DNA from: Methylococcaceae bacterium
Lineage (GTDB): Bacteria > Pseudomonadota > Gammaproteobacteria > Methylococcales > Methylomonadaceae
Reading direction: 5' to 3'
Length of the DNA: 64,000 nucleotides
Assembly (NCBI GenBank): GCA_016715325.1
Contig: JADKAL010000014.1
Coordinates: 310,001 to 374,000, forward strand
Shown here: positions 55,530-64,000 of the stretch, piece after piece
Layout: every line of letters begins with the position of its first letter
How positions within the stretch are numbered: position 1 is the first letter of the stretch
The notes under the pieces: generated by a model
Told to the model about the DNA's origin: nothing
The model's database searches: none
Seen by the model: the letters and a program-made list of their open reading frames with translations, nothing else
Position numbers and translations under genes: made by a program

Positions 55530-56384
55530 CTATCGTTGAATGGATTCCGCATTAGTTGGAGTTTCATCAATAGCATGCGTGACATTGTGCAGGGAACAGA
55601 TTAAGAGGACGCCGGCTGCAATCAAAGCGATTTGCTGCAACGAAGTTTTTATGTCCGTTTTTTTATGTAGAGACGGTATAAGGTCGGCAACGGCGATGTA
55701 AATGAAGCTGGATGCTGCTAATGCGAGGAAATAAGGCAGTGTCTCATGAATGTCATCGAGGCTGAAATAAGCCAGAATTCCGCCAAGTACGGTCGTAAGG
55801 CTTGCCAGAACGTTGTAAATTAAAGCCTTTCGTTTGGAATATCCTGAATGAAGTAAAATCGCAAAATCGCCGACTTCTTGGGGAATTTCGTGCGTGGCGA
55901 CGGCAAGACTGGTTACAATTCCTAATTTGACATCGGTGAGAAAGGCGGCCGCAATCAACACGCCGTCGACAAAATTATGGATAGCGTCGCCCAGTAAAAT
56001 CAAAGAACCGGCCGATTTATCGAAACTGTGGTGATGACCATGATGATGCGCGGCTTGTGAATCTTCGTCTAAGGCGTCGCAGGATTCGACATGAAAGTGC
56101 CGCCAAATGAGCAATTTCTCCAGTACGAAAAAACCGAGAATTCCCGCTAAAATTGTCCCTGATAAGGTTTGAAATTCTGCTTTGTCGATATTTGCAAACG
56201 CTTCCGGAATTAATCCCCAAAAAGCCACCGACAATAATGCGCCGATAGCAAAACTGATGCCGTGAGGCAGTATTTTGTTGCGCTTTTCGTCGGGTAAAAG
56301 TAGAAAGATGCCGGCGGCAAAAACGCTTAAAATACCGCCGATGGCGGTAAAAATGATGATTAATAACAACAAATTCAATTTCAA
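55530..56384 (-). CDS. ZIP-family divalent metal transporter
   Basis: A 284-aa inner-membrane transporter with about eight helices. The metal path is visible: DAIHNFVDGVLIAAAFL (TM4, His-Asn-Asp) and VATHEIPQEVGDFAILL (TM5, His-Glu-Glu). A His-rich cytoplasmic loop (AAHHHGHHHSFDKS) lies between TM3 and TM4. ZIP proteins import zinc or related ions. Its ATG overlaps the stop of pgeF by 4 bp, so both are made from one message. Confidence 0.88.
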   Translation of the reverse strand: MKLNLLLLIIIFTAIGGILSVFAAGIFLLLPDEKRNKILPHGISFAIGALLSVAFWGLIPEAFANIDKAEFQTLSGTILAGILGFFVLEKLLIWRHFHVESCDALDEDSQAAHHHGHHHSFDKSAGSLILLGDAIHNFVDGVLIAAAFLTDVKLGIVTSLAVATHEIPQEVGDFAILLHSGYSKRKALIYNVLASLTTVLGGILAYFSLDDIHETLPYFLALAASSFIYIAVADLIPSLHKKTDIKTSLQQIALIAAGVLLICSLHNVTHAIDETPTNAESIQR

Positions 56385-57115
56385 TCTCTCCAGATTAAGG
56401 TCGCCATTCGTCCGGTGACTTTATCTCGGCGATAGGAGTAAAACTGTTTTTTATCAGTGACAGTGCAATAATGCCCGCCGTAAATTTTCCCAATCCCCAA
56501 CGTTCTTAAATTAATGCGAGCTAATTCATAAATATCCGCCAACCATTTTTCCGGTGCGCTTTGTTTAAAAGCGAGAGCATAATTCATCGATTTTGACAGA
56601 AATAATGAGCGAACTTCCTCACCGACTTCAAATTGCTCCGAGCCGATTGCCGGGCCCAGCCAGATTAGTAAATCGGTCGTTTGCAAAGCCGAGAGTGTAT
56701 TGTCGATAATGCCGTTCAATAATCCCCGCCAACCGGCATGAATAGCGGCTATCTTCGTTCCATCGGAGGAACAAGCCAGCAAGGGCAGACAGTCGGCAGT
56801 CATGACAGCACAAACAATGCCGGGTTCCTCGGTGAAACTGGCGTCGGCATCAAGCGCATTTGGATTGGCTATGGCTTGCACGGCAATATTACTGTGCGTT
56901 TGATTTAACCAAACCGGTTCGGAAGGCAGGTTCAACATAGAGCGGATAATTCGTCTATTGCATGTAACTAAAGCAGAGTCGTCGCCAACATGACTGGCAG
57001 GATTTAAGCTATCGTATTCGCCTAAGCTAACACCGCCCGTGCGCAGTGTAGTCGCTGCATGAATATTATTAGGCGCAGGCCAGTTCGGTTTCAACCAGTG
57101 TTGATTACTGTTCAT
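56381..57115 (-). CDS. pgeF: Peptidoglycan editing factor PgeF / multicopper-laccase-domain protein (YfiH)
   Basis: A protein of about 244 aa of the YfiH/PgeF (DUF152) group, which includes purine nucleoside hydrolysing and peptidoglycan-editing enzymes. Metal-site motifs are LNQTHSNIAVQ, VMTADCLPLL and AIHAGWRGLLNGI, with the catalytic Cys of TADC and His of HAGW. IGSEQFEVGEEVRSLF and RDKVTGRMATLIW complete the fold. The start is taken at 57115 (MNSNQHWL). An earlier in-frame ATG at 57133 lies within rluD. The rluD-pgeF order is conserved in gammaproteobacteria. Confidence 0.9.
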   Translation of the reverse strand: MNSNQHWLKPNWPAPNNIHAATTLRTGGVSLGEYDSLNPASHVGDDSALVTCNRRIIRSMLNLPSEPVWLNQTHSNIAVQAIANPNALDADASFTEEPGIVCAVMTADCLPLLACSSDGTKIAAIHAGWRGLLNGIIDNTLSALQTTDLLIWLGPAIGSEQFEVGEEVRSLFLSKSMNYALAFKQSAPEKWLADIYELARINLRTLGIGKIYGGHYCTVTDKKQFYSYRRDKVTGRMATLIWRD

Positions 57116-57902
57116 TGGCAGATAAGGCATCAATAAGACGAACCATATCGTCCGGCAAAGGTTGTTCCCATTCTAGGTATTCCTCTGTGACCGGATGAAT
57201 TAAACCGAGTTTTGCGGCATGAAGGGCTTGACGTTTAAAGCTGCGTAATTCCTTTTCCAGTTCAGGTTTGCAGTTGGGTGTCATTTGAAAGCGTCCGCCG
57301 TAAACGGGATCGCCCAACAAAGGATAGCGGATGTGTGCCATATGAACCCGGATTTGGTGGGTGCGGCCTGTTTCCAGCTTTAATTGTACAAGAGTGTAAT
57401 GAGAGAAACGTTGTACGACGCGGTAATGGGTAACGGCAAATTTACCGGATTCTCTGACCGTATAGCGTTTCCGGTCGGTCGGATGCCTGCCGATGGGTTC
57501 GTCAACAGTTCCGCCGGCGGTCATTCTTCCGCGTGTTATAGCAAGATATTCTCGAGTGATTTCGCGTTCTTGGAGTTGTTGCGTAAGGCTGTTATGCGCC
57601 TGTAGCGTTTTAGCGATCATAAGCAGACCGCTGGTTTCTTTATCGATTCTGTGAACAATGCCCGCTCTAGGTAAAGTTTCTAAGTTAGCGTCGTGGTTCA
57701 GCAATGCATTGAGCAACGTACCGTGCCAGTTTCCGACAGCAGGATGAACCACCAGTCCCGCAGGTTTGTTAACAATCAGCAGGCTATCGTCTTCAAAAAC
57801 AATATCGAGCGGATTGGAGTAATCTGAAAAAAGTTCGGCAAGCACTTGGTCCAGGCGCATACCCGCTAGTTCGTAAGGGACGATTTCGGTAATTTTCGAC
57901 AT
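57105..57902 (-). CDS. rluD: 23S rRNA pseudouridine synthase RluD with S4 domain missing
   Basis: RluD makes pseudouridines 1911, 1915 and 1917 in helix 69 of 23S rRNA. The catalytic block GIVHRIDKETSGLLMIAKT with its Asp, REITREYLAITRGRMTAGG and LETGRTHQIRVHMAHIRYP are all intact. The family's N-terminal S4 RNA-binding domain, however, is absent. The protein goes from AELFSDYS straight into NPLDIVFEDDSLLIVNKPAG, where other RluDs have about 50 extra residues. It is 265 aa against about 325. The deletion is in frame. Catalysis may survive, but helix-69 targeting should suffer. Confidence 0.88.
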   Translation of the reverse strand: MSKITEIVPYELAGMRLDQVLAELFSDYSNPLDIVFEDDSLLIVNKPAGLVVHPAVGNWHGTLLNALLNHDANLETLPRAGIVHRIDKETSGLLMIAKTLQAHNSLTQQLQEREITREYLAITRGRMTAGGTVDEPIGRHPTDRKRYTVRESGKFAVTHYRVVQRFSHYTLVQLKLETGRTHQIRVHMAHIRYPLLGDPVYGGRFQMTPNCKPELEKELRSFKRQALHAAKLGLIHPVTEEYLEWEQPLPDDMVRLIDALSANEQ

Positions 57903-58018
57903 AACAAGTTCTTCTGATTGGACCGTCTATACGTTATACTCGTGTTGCAAACAGTCTTTTCAATTCTGATTACAGTTCGGCAAATAAATCCCACATCATA
58001 CAACGTCTCGTTAGTCTT

Positions 58019-58906
58019 ATGCGATTATTATCGGTTAAAAATTTACTAATCCTGGTCATCATTCTGTCTTTGCAAGGTTGCGAAGGCTTAAGGTATTTAG
58101 TGCAAGGAGATGAAAAGGACGCTGCTGTAAACGAATGCGAAGAATGGAAAGATTCCGAGGACGATGATAGTAAAGATTGCGTCGATTGGGATGCGGCAAA
58201 GTTTCGAGCCAACGCAAAAAAAGCTATGGATGCGGGCAGTTGGGAAAAAGCGATTAAAATTTACGAAGCACTGGAAGCGCGTTTTCCTTTCGGTCCGGAG
58301 TCTGCCCAAACTCAGCTAGACATTGCTTACGCTTATTACAAGAACTCCGATCCGGAGTCGGCAATTGCAGCTGCCGATCGTTTTATTAAAATGAATCCTC
58401 GTAGTCCGAATGTCGATTACGCCTATTATTTGAAGGGTCTAGTTAATCACAACCGGGATATCGGCTTTGTACAACGCTTTCTACCTAGCGACGCATCGCA
58501 ACGAGATCCCGGCAGCGCTCGTAATGCATACGACATTTTTGCCGAACTGGTGCGCAGGTATCCAAATAGCAAATATGCGGAAGATTCTCGTAAGCGTATG
58601 ATTGCGCTAAAAAACAATTTAGCGATGCATGAGGTTCATGTGGCCCGCTATTACATGAAACGTAAAGCCTATGTTGCAGCAGCCAACCGCGCATCCTATG
58701 TGGTGGAGAAATATCAAAGGACGACCGCTATTCCTTACGCTTTGCAAATCATGCAAGAGGCCTATACCAAACTGGATATGCCTGAATTAGCCAAAGATGC
58801 GGAAAGCGTCTACAACCTAAACTACCCAAATGGACCGACTGTCCCTGAATACGAAAATGCAACGGTGTCGCATAAAGTTTGGGATTTCATCGGCTTGGAA
58901 AAATAA
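58019..58906 (+). CDS. bamD: Outer membrane protein assembly factor BamD
   Basis: BamD is the essential lipoprotein partner of BamA. The signal peptide ends in the lipobox LSLQGC at residues 16-21. Residues 62-280 are five TPR-like repeats (MDAGSWEKAIKIYEALEARF, AYAYYKNSDPESAIAAADRF, YAYYLKGLVNHN, ARNAYDIFAELVRRYPNSKY, HEVHVARYYMKRKAYVAAAN). Between them and the lipid anchor is an unusual acidic insert (ECEEWKDSEDDDSKDCVDWD) with two cysteines. Length is 295 aa, against about 245 in E. coli. Divergent from rluD, as in E. coli. Confidence 0.94.
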   Translation: MRLLSVKNLLILVIILSLQGCEGLRYLVQGDEKDAAVNECEEWKDSEDDDSKDCVDWDAAKFRANAKKAMDAGSWEKAIKIYEALEARFPFGPESAQTQLDIAYAYYKNSDPESAIAAADRFIKMNPRSPNVDYAYYLKGLVNHNRDIGFVQRFLPSDASQRDPGSARNAYDIFAELVRRYPNSKYAEDSRKRMIALKNNLAMHEVHVARYYMKRKAYVAAANRASYVVEKYQRTTAIPYALQIMQEAYTKLDMPELAKDAESVYNLNYPNGPTVPEYENATVSHKVWDFIGLEK

Positions 58907-59355
58907 ACTAACGCAAATGCATTAAAGCCGCATTTATCGATTAGAGACTATTTTGATCTGAATTTTAAATTTTTCTAGTCGTATGAAGCGAATTCCGCCT
59001 AGTGCAGTTAAAAATTCGACAATAATTAAGCTGTAATGAATTAAGCGGTAATTTTGGGTTCTTAGGGTTTTTAAACAAAGAAGATTAATAATTTCAGGTC
59101 TTTTTAAATTTACATGATAATACAAATGATTAACAATAGGATTTCACTTAAAAGTTTAAATTGATCAATGATATGGGTGCGCTTTAAGGGTTTAATCCGT
59201 TGTTTTTAGCGCCGAATGATGATGTAAAAATACAATATTGGCGCGGAAAGTGCTGAATATCAGGCTTTTCATAAAATATAAAACTGTTATAATCTTTTCG
59301 CTTAGTAGGATGCTCTTTATGAGCAATGGTTTTTTAATACAAATAGGGAGTGGCC
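58907..59355. other. Intergenic region upstream of csrA (about 450 bp)
   Basis: No gene. A perfect -10 TATAAT lies at 59288-59293, with TTTTCA (59266-59271) as a weak -35 at 16 bp. Transcription of csrA would start near 59300. The left part is A+T-rich with no clear hairpin. Confidence 0.55.
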
Positions 59356-59547
59356 ATGCTTATCTTGACTCGTCGGGTAGGAGAGACACTGATGATTGGC
59401 GATGAAGTAACTGTTACCGTCCTTGGTGTAAAAGGCAATCAGGTTCGCATCGGTGTAAATGCGCCAAAGGAAGTTTCAGTCCATAGGGAAGAAATCTACG
59501 AACGGATTAAAAAAGAACAGTCAGAATCTACGGATTCCGACAGATAA
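59356..59547 (+). CDS. csrA: Carbon storage regulator CsrA
   Basis: CsrA is a dimeric RNA-binding protein that represses or activates translation by binding GGA motifs. [20 protein letters not shown] then [20 protein letters not shown] is the complete family core, with the RNA-contacting Arg residues and [10 protein letters not shown] helix. The frame includes an upstream GTG (59350), but ATG 59356 is the standard start with AGGGAG at 59345-59350. Length is 63 aa. tRNA-Ser follows 11 bp after, the conserved csrA-serX arrangement. Confidence 0.96.
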   Translation: MLILTRRVGETLMIGDEVTVTVLGVKGNQVRIGVNAPKEVSVHREEIYERIKKEQSESTDSDR

Positions 59548-59557
59548 AATAGATATT

Positions 59558-59650
59558 GGAGAGATGGCCGAGTGGCTGAAGGCGCTCCCCTGCTAAGGGA
59601 GTATGCTGCCAAAAGCGGCATCGAGGGTTCGAATCCCTCTCTCTCCGCCA
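59558..59650 (+). tRNA. tRNA-Ser (GCT)
   Basis: A 93-nt tRNA beginning GGAGAGATGGCCGAGTGGC and ending in CTCTCTCCGCCA with CCA encoded. The anticodon loop CTGCTAA gives GCT. The long variable arm (TATGCTGCCAAAAGCGGCAT) is a class II feature. Probably read through from csrA. Confidence 0.97.
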
Positions 59651-59688
59651 TATTCAAGTAAATAAAAACACAGCTAGCCATAAGTTTA

Positions 59689-59717
59689 TTGACAAAAGCT
59701 CAATATAACGGGATAAT
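59689..59717 (+). promoter_or_regulatory. Strong predicted sigma-70 promoter of the tRNA-Arg/tRNA-Asn unit
   Basis: TTGACA (59689-59694), a 17-bp spacer and GATAAT (59712-59717) give a near-consensus promoter. Transcription would begin near 59724, nine bases before tRNA-Arg. Confidence 0.85.
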
Positions 59718-59732
59718 TTGCGGCTCAATAAT

Positions 59733-59809
59733 GCGCCCGTAGCTCAGCTGGATAGAGTACTCGGCTACGAACCGAGCGGTCGGGAGTTCGAATCTCTCCG
59801 GGCGTGCCA
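59733..59809 (+). tRNA. tRNA-Arg (ACG)
   Basis: A 77-nt tRNA with GCGCCCGTAGCTCAGCTGG at the 5' end and GGGCGTGCCA at the 3' end. The anticodon loop CTACGAA gives ACG. The first acceptor pair is G.U. CCA is encoded. Confidence 0.97.
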
Positions 59810-59838
59810 TTGATAAAATGCAATAAATAAACGAATAT

Positions 59839-59915
59839 TCCCCTGTAGCTCAGTCGGTAGAGCGGGTGACTGTTAATCACTAGGTCGGCGGTTCGAGCCC
59901 GTCCGGGGGGAGCCA
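59839..59915 (+). tRNA. tRNA-Asn (GTT), with an extra base in the acceptor 3' strand
   Basis: TCCCCTGTAGCTCAGTCGG at the 5' side, anticodon loop CTGTTAA (GTT), T-arm GGCGGTTCGAGCCCGTC. Arms and loops align base for base with normal tRNA-Asn, but the acceptor 3' strand is CGGGGGGA (8 nt) where seven are needed to pair TCCCCTG. The run of six G's has one base too many. CCA is encoded. Confidence 0.85.
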
Positions 59916-59922
59916 TAAAAAT

Positions 59923-59955
59923 AAAGGGGCTGTAGCAATACAGGCCTTTTTTTTT
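59923..59955 (+). terminator. Intrinsic terminator after tRNA-Asn
   Basis: AAAGGGGCTGT pairs with ACAGGCCTTT with one mismatch around AGCAAT, followed by nine T's (59947-59955). Ends the tRNA-Arg/tRNA-Asn transcript. Confidence 0.8.
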
Positions 59956-60070
59956 GCCCGCAGTTTTCGGAAAAGGGTCGGCAGGGGATTCATTCTGTTT
60001 GTAACTCATGACTTCCACATCCGCTTATTAAAAATTCCTTCTGTCAATCAGAAACAGGTAAATATAAAGC

Positions 60071-60363
60071 ACGAGCGACTTACCCGATTGCCCACAATGT
60101 AGTTCAGAATTCACCTATGAAGATGCTGATTTACCCAGAATGCGCGCACGAATAGGACAAAGCGGCAATTAGTGAAGCGACGACTCGCGAAATGTAATGT
60201 CCGATATTGTAAAGACCTTAAAGTGAAAGCTTCTTCACTGATCGTCAAAGTCGGTACTAAAGTTAAAAATATACGTTTGGTCGATGGCGATCATGATATC
60301 GATTGCAAATTTGACGGGATTAGCGTCATGAAGCTGAAGTCAGAGTTTGTGAGAAGGTGTTAG
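60071..60363 (+). pseudogene. phnA: Decayed phnA (YjdM) gene
   Basis: The C-terminal half reads [20 protein letters not shown], then [15 protein letters not shown] and MKLKSEFV, the unmistakable PhnA/YjdM C-terminal domain. Its N-terminal zinc ribbon lies upstream in another frame ([19 protein letters not shown] from 60077, then PECAHE in a third). ACG at 60071 occupies the position of the expected ATG (before SDLPDC). A frameshift near 60130, a TAG where family members have Trp (after CAHE) and further shifts near 60180-60200 break the frame. The gene cannot make a full protein. PhnA function is unclear even when intact. Confidence 0.88.
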
Positions 60364-60797
60364 AGCCAACACCTGAAATCGGTCGTTGATTATATTTGAA
60401 CCAGAAGCGAACTACTTTTAAGCAGACGCTCAGCGAAAAAATTTGCCCGCCCGCCCCCGACCCAAACCCGACTATCAGAGTCATACCCTTGATTTCTATG
60501 TAGCAGACCTTGAAAATCCTCTTCCAGTTGATACTGGTTTTGAGTTTCTTCTGCAGCAGAAATTTCAATCTCAATCACCGACTAATTCCTGTCATTCAAT
60601 TTCCCTCAGTTATGCACAAAAAGGTTAAAACGGACATTCAAAAATCGGTAACGATACTGGAGAGAAAGGATTGTGTTGTAAACGCTTAACTTTTTTAGGT
60701 GCTATCCAAAAAAAAATAATAACCAAATTTAATCCGCGCTTAAAAAGAAAGTTTCGCTCTTAAAATTACAGTGCTGCAACAAAGTGGGCGTCAATTA
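60364..60797. other. Non-coding interval between phnA remnant and the RTX gene (about 430 bp)
   Basis: No supported gene on either strand. A minus-strand frame at 60390-60578 (62 codons) has composition unlike a protein I recognise. The region is likely decayed sequence, in line with the adjacent pseudogene. Confidence 0.55.
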
Positions 60798-60828
60798 AAC
60801 ACCCTCGGAAAATCCGAGGGTGTTTTTT
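60798..60828. terminator. Terminator facing the RTX gene
   Basis: AACACCCTCGGA (60798-60809) and TCCGAGGGTGTT (60813-60824) form a perfect 12-bp stem with an AAA triloop. T-rich flank is strongest on the plus strand. On the minus strand it starts ten bases after the RTX stop codon and is followed by TTTAATT. Confidence 0.85.
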
Positions 60829-60837
60829 AAAACCCAA

Positions 60838-63800
60838 CTAAACAACCACAAAATCCGCTTCAGTTACCGCTGGAATACCCGTCAATTTAACGAATTCGAC
60901 CTGCGTGCCAGAGCCATTACCATCGGCATCGTAAGATACAATGCCCGTGGTGGTGTCATAGACTAGAAAATCATTCGCATCCAAAGCCACCGCCCCTGCA
61001 CCAGATACGAAATTATCGGCCGTTACCACCCCTGTATTGATAAAGCTGGAAAATATAGCATCTTCAAGCCGGATGGCATCGTCAACGATTGATAAGTCAG
61101 TTATCGTATCCAGATTGCTGTTTGCATTCAATTCAGAATCGAATGCAAACGTGTCTGTGCCGATGCCCCCTGTTAAAATATCGTTGCCGCCTAAGCCGTT
61201 CAAAGTGTCGTTACCGGATGATCCCGACAAAGTATTGTTTGCGCTGTTTCCCGTCAGGATATTATCAAGCGTATTACCTGTGCCGTTGATTGCCGTAATA
61301 CCTGTCAGGGTCAGGTTTTCGATATTGGTTGCCAGAGTGTAGGTTACGCCGGAAAAAACAGAATCGATACCGGCGTTGGCTGCTTCGGAAACGGTGTCGC
61401 CTGCGGCATAAAGATAAACATCGTCACCCGCACCGCCCGACATCGAATCATTGCCGAGACCGCCGTCCAGCGTATCGTTACCGGCATCCCCGATCAAACT
61501 GTCGTTACCGTCGCCGCCGAATAAGGTATCGTTACCGTTCCCACCGTAAAGGACGTCGATGCCGATTCCGCCATCCAAATTATCGTCGCCGTCTTCGCCA
61601 TAGAGATAATCGTTTTCAGTGCCCCCGGAAAGCGTGTCGTTACCGGCGCGGCCGTAAAGATAATCGTTGCCGCCGAAACCGTTCAGGTTGTCGGAGGTAG
61701 CGTAGCCCTGCACTGTGTCGGCTGCGGCGCTACCTTGCAATACCAGGAGTTTGACGGCTTCCAAGTCCCAAACGGTTCCATCGGCAAATTTAATCGCTTC
61801 CACAACGAAGGTGTTGATACCGTCGTTCAGGAAATAATTGCTCACCGTCAATTTATCGGTGCTCCCCGAAAGACTGAGGACAAGATTGCTGCCTGAGCGC
61901 GCAGCGATGATGTCAGAAACAGCTATATCGGCTGCAAACGCGATGCTGTCAATTTTATTGCCGCCGGTATCCGAATTATTGACGGTGTCCTGCCCCCATC
62001 CCCTGTCGAAAAGGTAGGTATCCGAACCCGCGCCGCCTGATAGGGTATCGTTACCGAAGCCGCCGGCCAAACTATCGTCCCCGGCATCCCCGAATAAACT
62101 ATCGATACCGTCGCCGCCCAGCAACGTATCGTTACCGTTACCGCCGTAAAAAACATCGTTGCCGATGCCGCCATCCAGCGTGTCGTTTCCATCTTCACCG
62201 TATAAGTAATCGTTGTCGGCTCCGGCGTTGATGATGTCGTCGCCTGCCCGACCGTAAAGATAGTCGTTGCCGCCCAACCCAGAGAGATTGTCGGACGTTG
62301 CATAGCCTTGAATCGTATCGGCGACTGAGGTACCGGTTAAAACGAGGTTTTTAAGAAACTCGACATTCCATACCGTACCGTCGGCAAATTTAACGGTTTC
62401 TACAATCGATGTATTTGCGCCGTCGGATAAGAAATAATTCGCGACCGTTAATTTATCGGACGTTCCGGCGATTCCGACGACCAAATTGTTACTCGAACGC
62501 GTGGCTATAATATCGGACACGGCTATGTCCGCAGCCATTTGAATCGTATCGGATTTGCCCGCACTGGTATCCGCGTTATTGACGGTATCTTGACCGGAAC
62601 CGCGTCCGAACAGATAAGTATCCGACCCCGCGCCGCCGGTCAAACTGTCGTTGCCTGCGCCGCCGTCCAAAATGTCGTCCCCTGCATCGCCCGATAGCGT
62701 GTCGTTGTCGTTGCCGCCGTTAAGCGTGTCATTGCCGTTGCCGCCGTAGAGGGTATCGATACCGGCACCGCCATTTACGGTATCGTTGCCGTCACCGCCC
62801 TGAACGTTATCAACACCATTGCCGCCGTCGAGCATGTCGTCACCGGCATAACCATAGATTATGTCGTTGCCGTCGCCTCCGTTGATCGTATCCTTGGCGG
62901 CGTAACCGTACAACGTGTCGTTGCCGACCGTACCGATCAGGGCTTTGGCTTTGACCGTCTCCACATCCCAAATCGTACCGTCGGCAAACTTGATTGTCTC
63001 GACAATCGAGGTATTAACGCCGTCGGTCAGGAAATAGTTAGTAACCGTTAATTTATCCGCTGTTCCGATAATGCTGAGAACCAAGTTATTCCCTGAGCGC
63101 GAAATAGCGATGTCGGCAACCGCGATGTCGGCAGCAAATTGGATTGTATCGGATTTGCCGGTACTGGTATCGGCATTGTTAACCGTATCCTGACCCGACC
63201 CGCGTCCGAACAGATAAGTATCCGACCCCGCGCCGCCGGTCAGACTGTCGTTGCCCGCCCCGCCATCCAGAATGTCGTTATCGTTGCCGCCGCTGAGGGT
63301 GTCGATGCCGTCGCCGCCGGTTAAGGTATCGTTACCGTTCAGTCCGTATAGGTTATCAGTACCTAAACCGCCATCAAGCGAGTCATCACCGTCTTCGCCA
63401 TAAAGATAGTCGGTGCCGTCGCCGCCGATAAGAACGTCATTACCGTTACGTCCCCACAGCGTATCGTTTCCAGCCAAACCGTCCAAGGTGTCTGCCGTGG
63501 CGGAACCGTAGAGCACATCATTACCTTCTGTACCTAGTTGCGCTTTAACCTTAATAGCAGCAACATCCCAAATTGTCCCGTCGGCAAATTCGACCTGTTC
63601 GACCTTGTAAGGCCCGGTTGCATCGGTGTTGAAATAGCTAGTCACCGTTACTTTGTCGGTGCTGCCCAGTAAAGTGAGGATCAGGTTATCGCCAGAGCGG
63701 CTGACCAATACGTCGGTCGGCAAAACATCTGCCGCAAACAGGAGAGTGTCTGTTTTACCCGCAGTGAGGTCATAGTTGTTGATCGTATCCTGGCCCGAAC

Positions 63801-64000
63801 CCCTGGCGAACAGATAAGTGTCCGAACCATTACCGCCGGTCAGACTGTCGTTGCCCGTACCGCCATCCAGGATGTCGTCATCGTTGCCGCCGTTTAATGT
63901 GTCGATTCCATCGCCGCCGGTTAAGGTATCGTTCCCGTTCGCTCCGTTTAAACTGTCATTGCCCAATCCGCCTATAAGCGTATCGTTTCCGTCTTCGCCG
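60838..64000 (-). CDS. Large RTX / haemolysin-type calcium-binding repeat protein (5' end outside window)
   Basis: An open minus-strand frame covers at least 1053 residues and continues past the right edge. It is built of GGxGxDxLx nonapeptides (for example [20 protein letters not shown]) arranged in large modules. Each module holds a HCBP-related segment ([20 protein letters not shown], then [20 protein letters not shown]) between nonapeptide blocks. Four such segments are in view. After them come a fifth, different block ([14 protein letters not shown]) and a C-terminal type I secretion signal region ([20 protein letters not shown]). Ca2+ would fold it outside the cell. No ABC/TolC partner genes are in view. 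The TTG at 63966 is not a start. Confidence 0.92.
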   Translation of the reverse strand, partial: GEDGNDTLIGGLGNDSLNGANGNDTLTGGDGIDTLNGGNDDDILDGGTGNDSLTGGNGSDTYLFARGSGQDTINNYDLTAGKTDTLLFAADVLPTDVLVSRSGDNLILTLLGSTDKVTVTSYFNTDATGPYKVEQVEFADGTIWDVAAIKVKAQLGTEGNDVLYGSATADTLDGLAGNDTLWGRNGNDVLIGGDGTDYLYGEDGDDSLDGGLGTDNLYGLNGNDTLTGGDGIDTLSGGNDNDILDGGAGNDSLTGGAGSDTYLFGRGSGQDTVNNADTSTGKSDTIQFAADIAVADIAISRSGNNLVLSIIGTADKLTVTNYFLTDGVNTSIVETIKFADGTIWDVETVKAKALIGTVGNDTLYGYAAKDTINGGDGNDIIYGYAGDDMLDGGNGVDNVQGGDGNDTVNGGAGIDTLYGGNGNDTLNGGNDNDTLSGDAGDDILDGGAGNDSLTGGAGSDTYLFGRGSGQDTVNNADTSAGKSDTIQMAADIAVSDIIATRSSNNLVVGIAGTSDKLTVANYFLSDGANTSIVETVKFADGTVWNVEFLKNLVLTGTSVADTIQGYATSDNLSGLGGNDYLYGRAGDDIINAGADNDYLYGEDGNDTLDGGIGNDVFYGGNGNDTLLGGDGIDSLFGDAGDDSLAGGFGNDTLSGGAGSDTYLFDRGWGQDTVNNSDTGGNKIDSIAFAADIAVSDIIAARSGSNLVLSLSGSTDKLTVSNYFLNDGINTFVVEAIKFADGTVWDLEAVKLLVLQGSAAADTVQGYATSDNLNGFGGNDYLYGRAGNDTLSGGTENDYLYGEDGDDNLDGGIGIDVLYGGNGNDTLFGGDGNDSLIGDAGNDTLDGGLGNDSMSGGAGDDVYLYAAGDTVSEAANAGIDSVFSGVTYTLATNIENLTLTGITAINGTGNTLDNILTGNSANNTLSGSSGNDTLNGLGGNDILTGGIGTDTFAFDSELNANSNLDTITDLSIVDDAIRLEDAIFSSFINTGVVTADNFVSGAGAVALDANDFLVYDTTTGIVSYDADGNGSGTQVEFVKLTGIPAVTEADFVVV

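Noticed and set aside
60390..60578. 62-codon minus-strand frame next to the phnA remnant
   Set aside because: Composition and lack of a ribosome site do not support a protein. It probably arises by chance in decayed DNA.
61329..61700. Arginine-rich plus-strand frame inside the RTX gene
   Set aside because: It is the antisense of tandem GGxGxD repeats, which give long spurious frames on the other strand.
63966..63968. TTG as start of the RTX gene
   Set aside because: The repeat frame continues upstream to the window edge ([11 protein letters not shown]), so the gene begins outside.
60838..64000. CRISPR-like regular repeats at the right edge
   Set aside because: The periodicity is 27 nt and codes for RTX nonapeptides. 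There are no unique spacers.

Overview
The window is chromosomal DNA of a gammaproteobacterium with moderate G+C. The gene order atpD-atpC-glmU-glmS, the bamA-skp-fabZ-lpxA-rnhB block, ffs-dnaX-ybaB-recR and bamD-rluD-pgeF all fit that class. A cytochrome P460, a VPxPAAVWLF-type PEP-CTERM protein and the overall codon style point to a methanotroph (Methylococcales). That placement is inference, because no methane-oxidation gene lies here. In enterics the atp-glm block sits close to oriC, so the left edge may be origin-proximal.

Layout. 1-4.2 kb: end of the ATP synthase operon, its terminator, then glmU-glmS (UDP-GlcNAc synthesis). 4.4-12.7 kb: folA, an L-asparaginase, a small membrane protein, an M14/AstE-like peptidase with an overlapping alpha/beta hydrolase, a YihY/BrkB protein, a HicAB toxin-antitoxin pair, a TPR protein and a 5'-nucleotidase. 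12.9-15.6 kb: the EF-P module (epmB, efp, epmA). 15.7-20.8 kb: envelope genes bamA, skp, fabZ, lpxA and rnhB, with lpxD and lpxB missing from their usual places. 21-26.4 kb: a six-gene co-directional cassette (44-aa membrane peptide, XpaC-like, TelA-like, SPFH-GYF, GFA/DUF6151-like, zinc-ribbon membrane protein). This is the best candidate for an under-described system. 27-35 kb: PEP-CTERM protein, methyltransferases, pdxA-rsmA, dsbB and priA with a cluster of DnaA boxes upstream.

35-39 kb: DUF2782, YidB, CDGSH and flavin-reductase genes, then a Uma2 gene split by an intact IS630 element. 39.3-44.3 kb: a redox and electrophile detoxification island (monooxygenase, Fe-alcohol dehydrogenase, SnoaL-like, GST, PNPOx-like, AhpD-like, divergent LysR). 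45-52 kb: 4.5S RNA, dnaX-ybaB-recR, HIT protein, a degenerate K+-channel-like protein, an Old Yellow Enzyme, darP, rdgC and an Lpp-like lipoprotein. 52-59 kb: L,D-transpeptidase, phosphoglucomutase, cytochrome P460, ZIP transporter, pgeF, rluD (S4 domain missing) and bamD. 59.3-60.4 kb: csrA, tRNA-Ser, tRNA-Arg, tRNA-Asn and a decayed phnA. 60.8-64 kb: the 3' part of a giant RTX protein gene that runs off the right edge.

Short REP/MITE-like palindromes carrying TCGAAGG-type cores recur through the intergenic regions. Several genes carry visible lesions (uma2, phnA, rluD, possibly tRNA-Asn), so the accessory DNA is in flux around a conserved housekeeping backbone.
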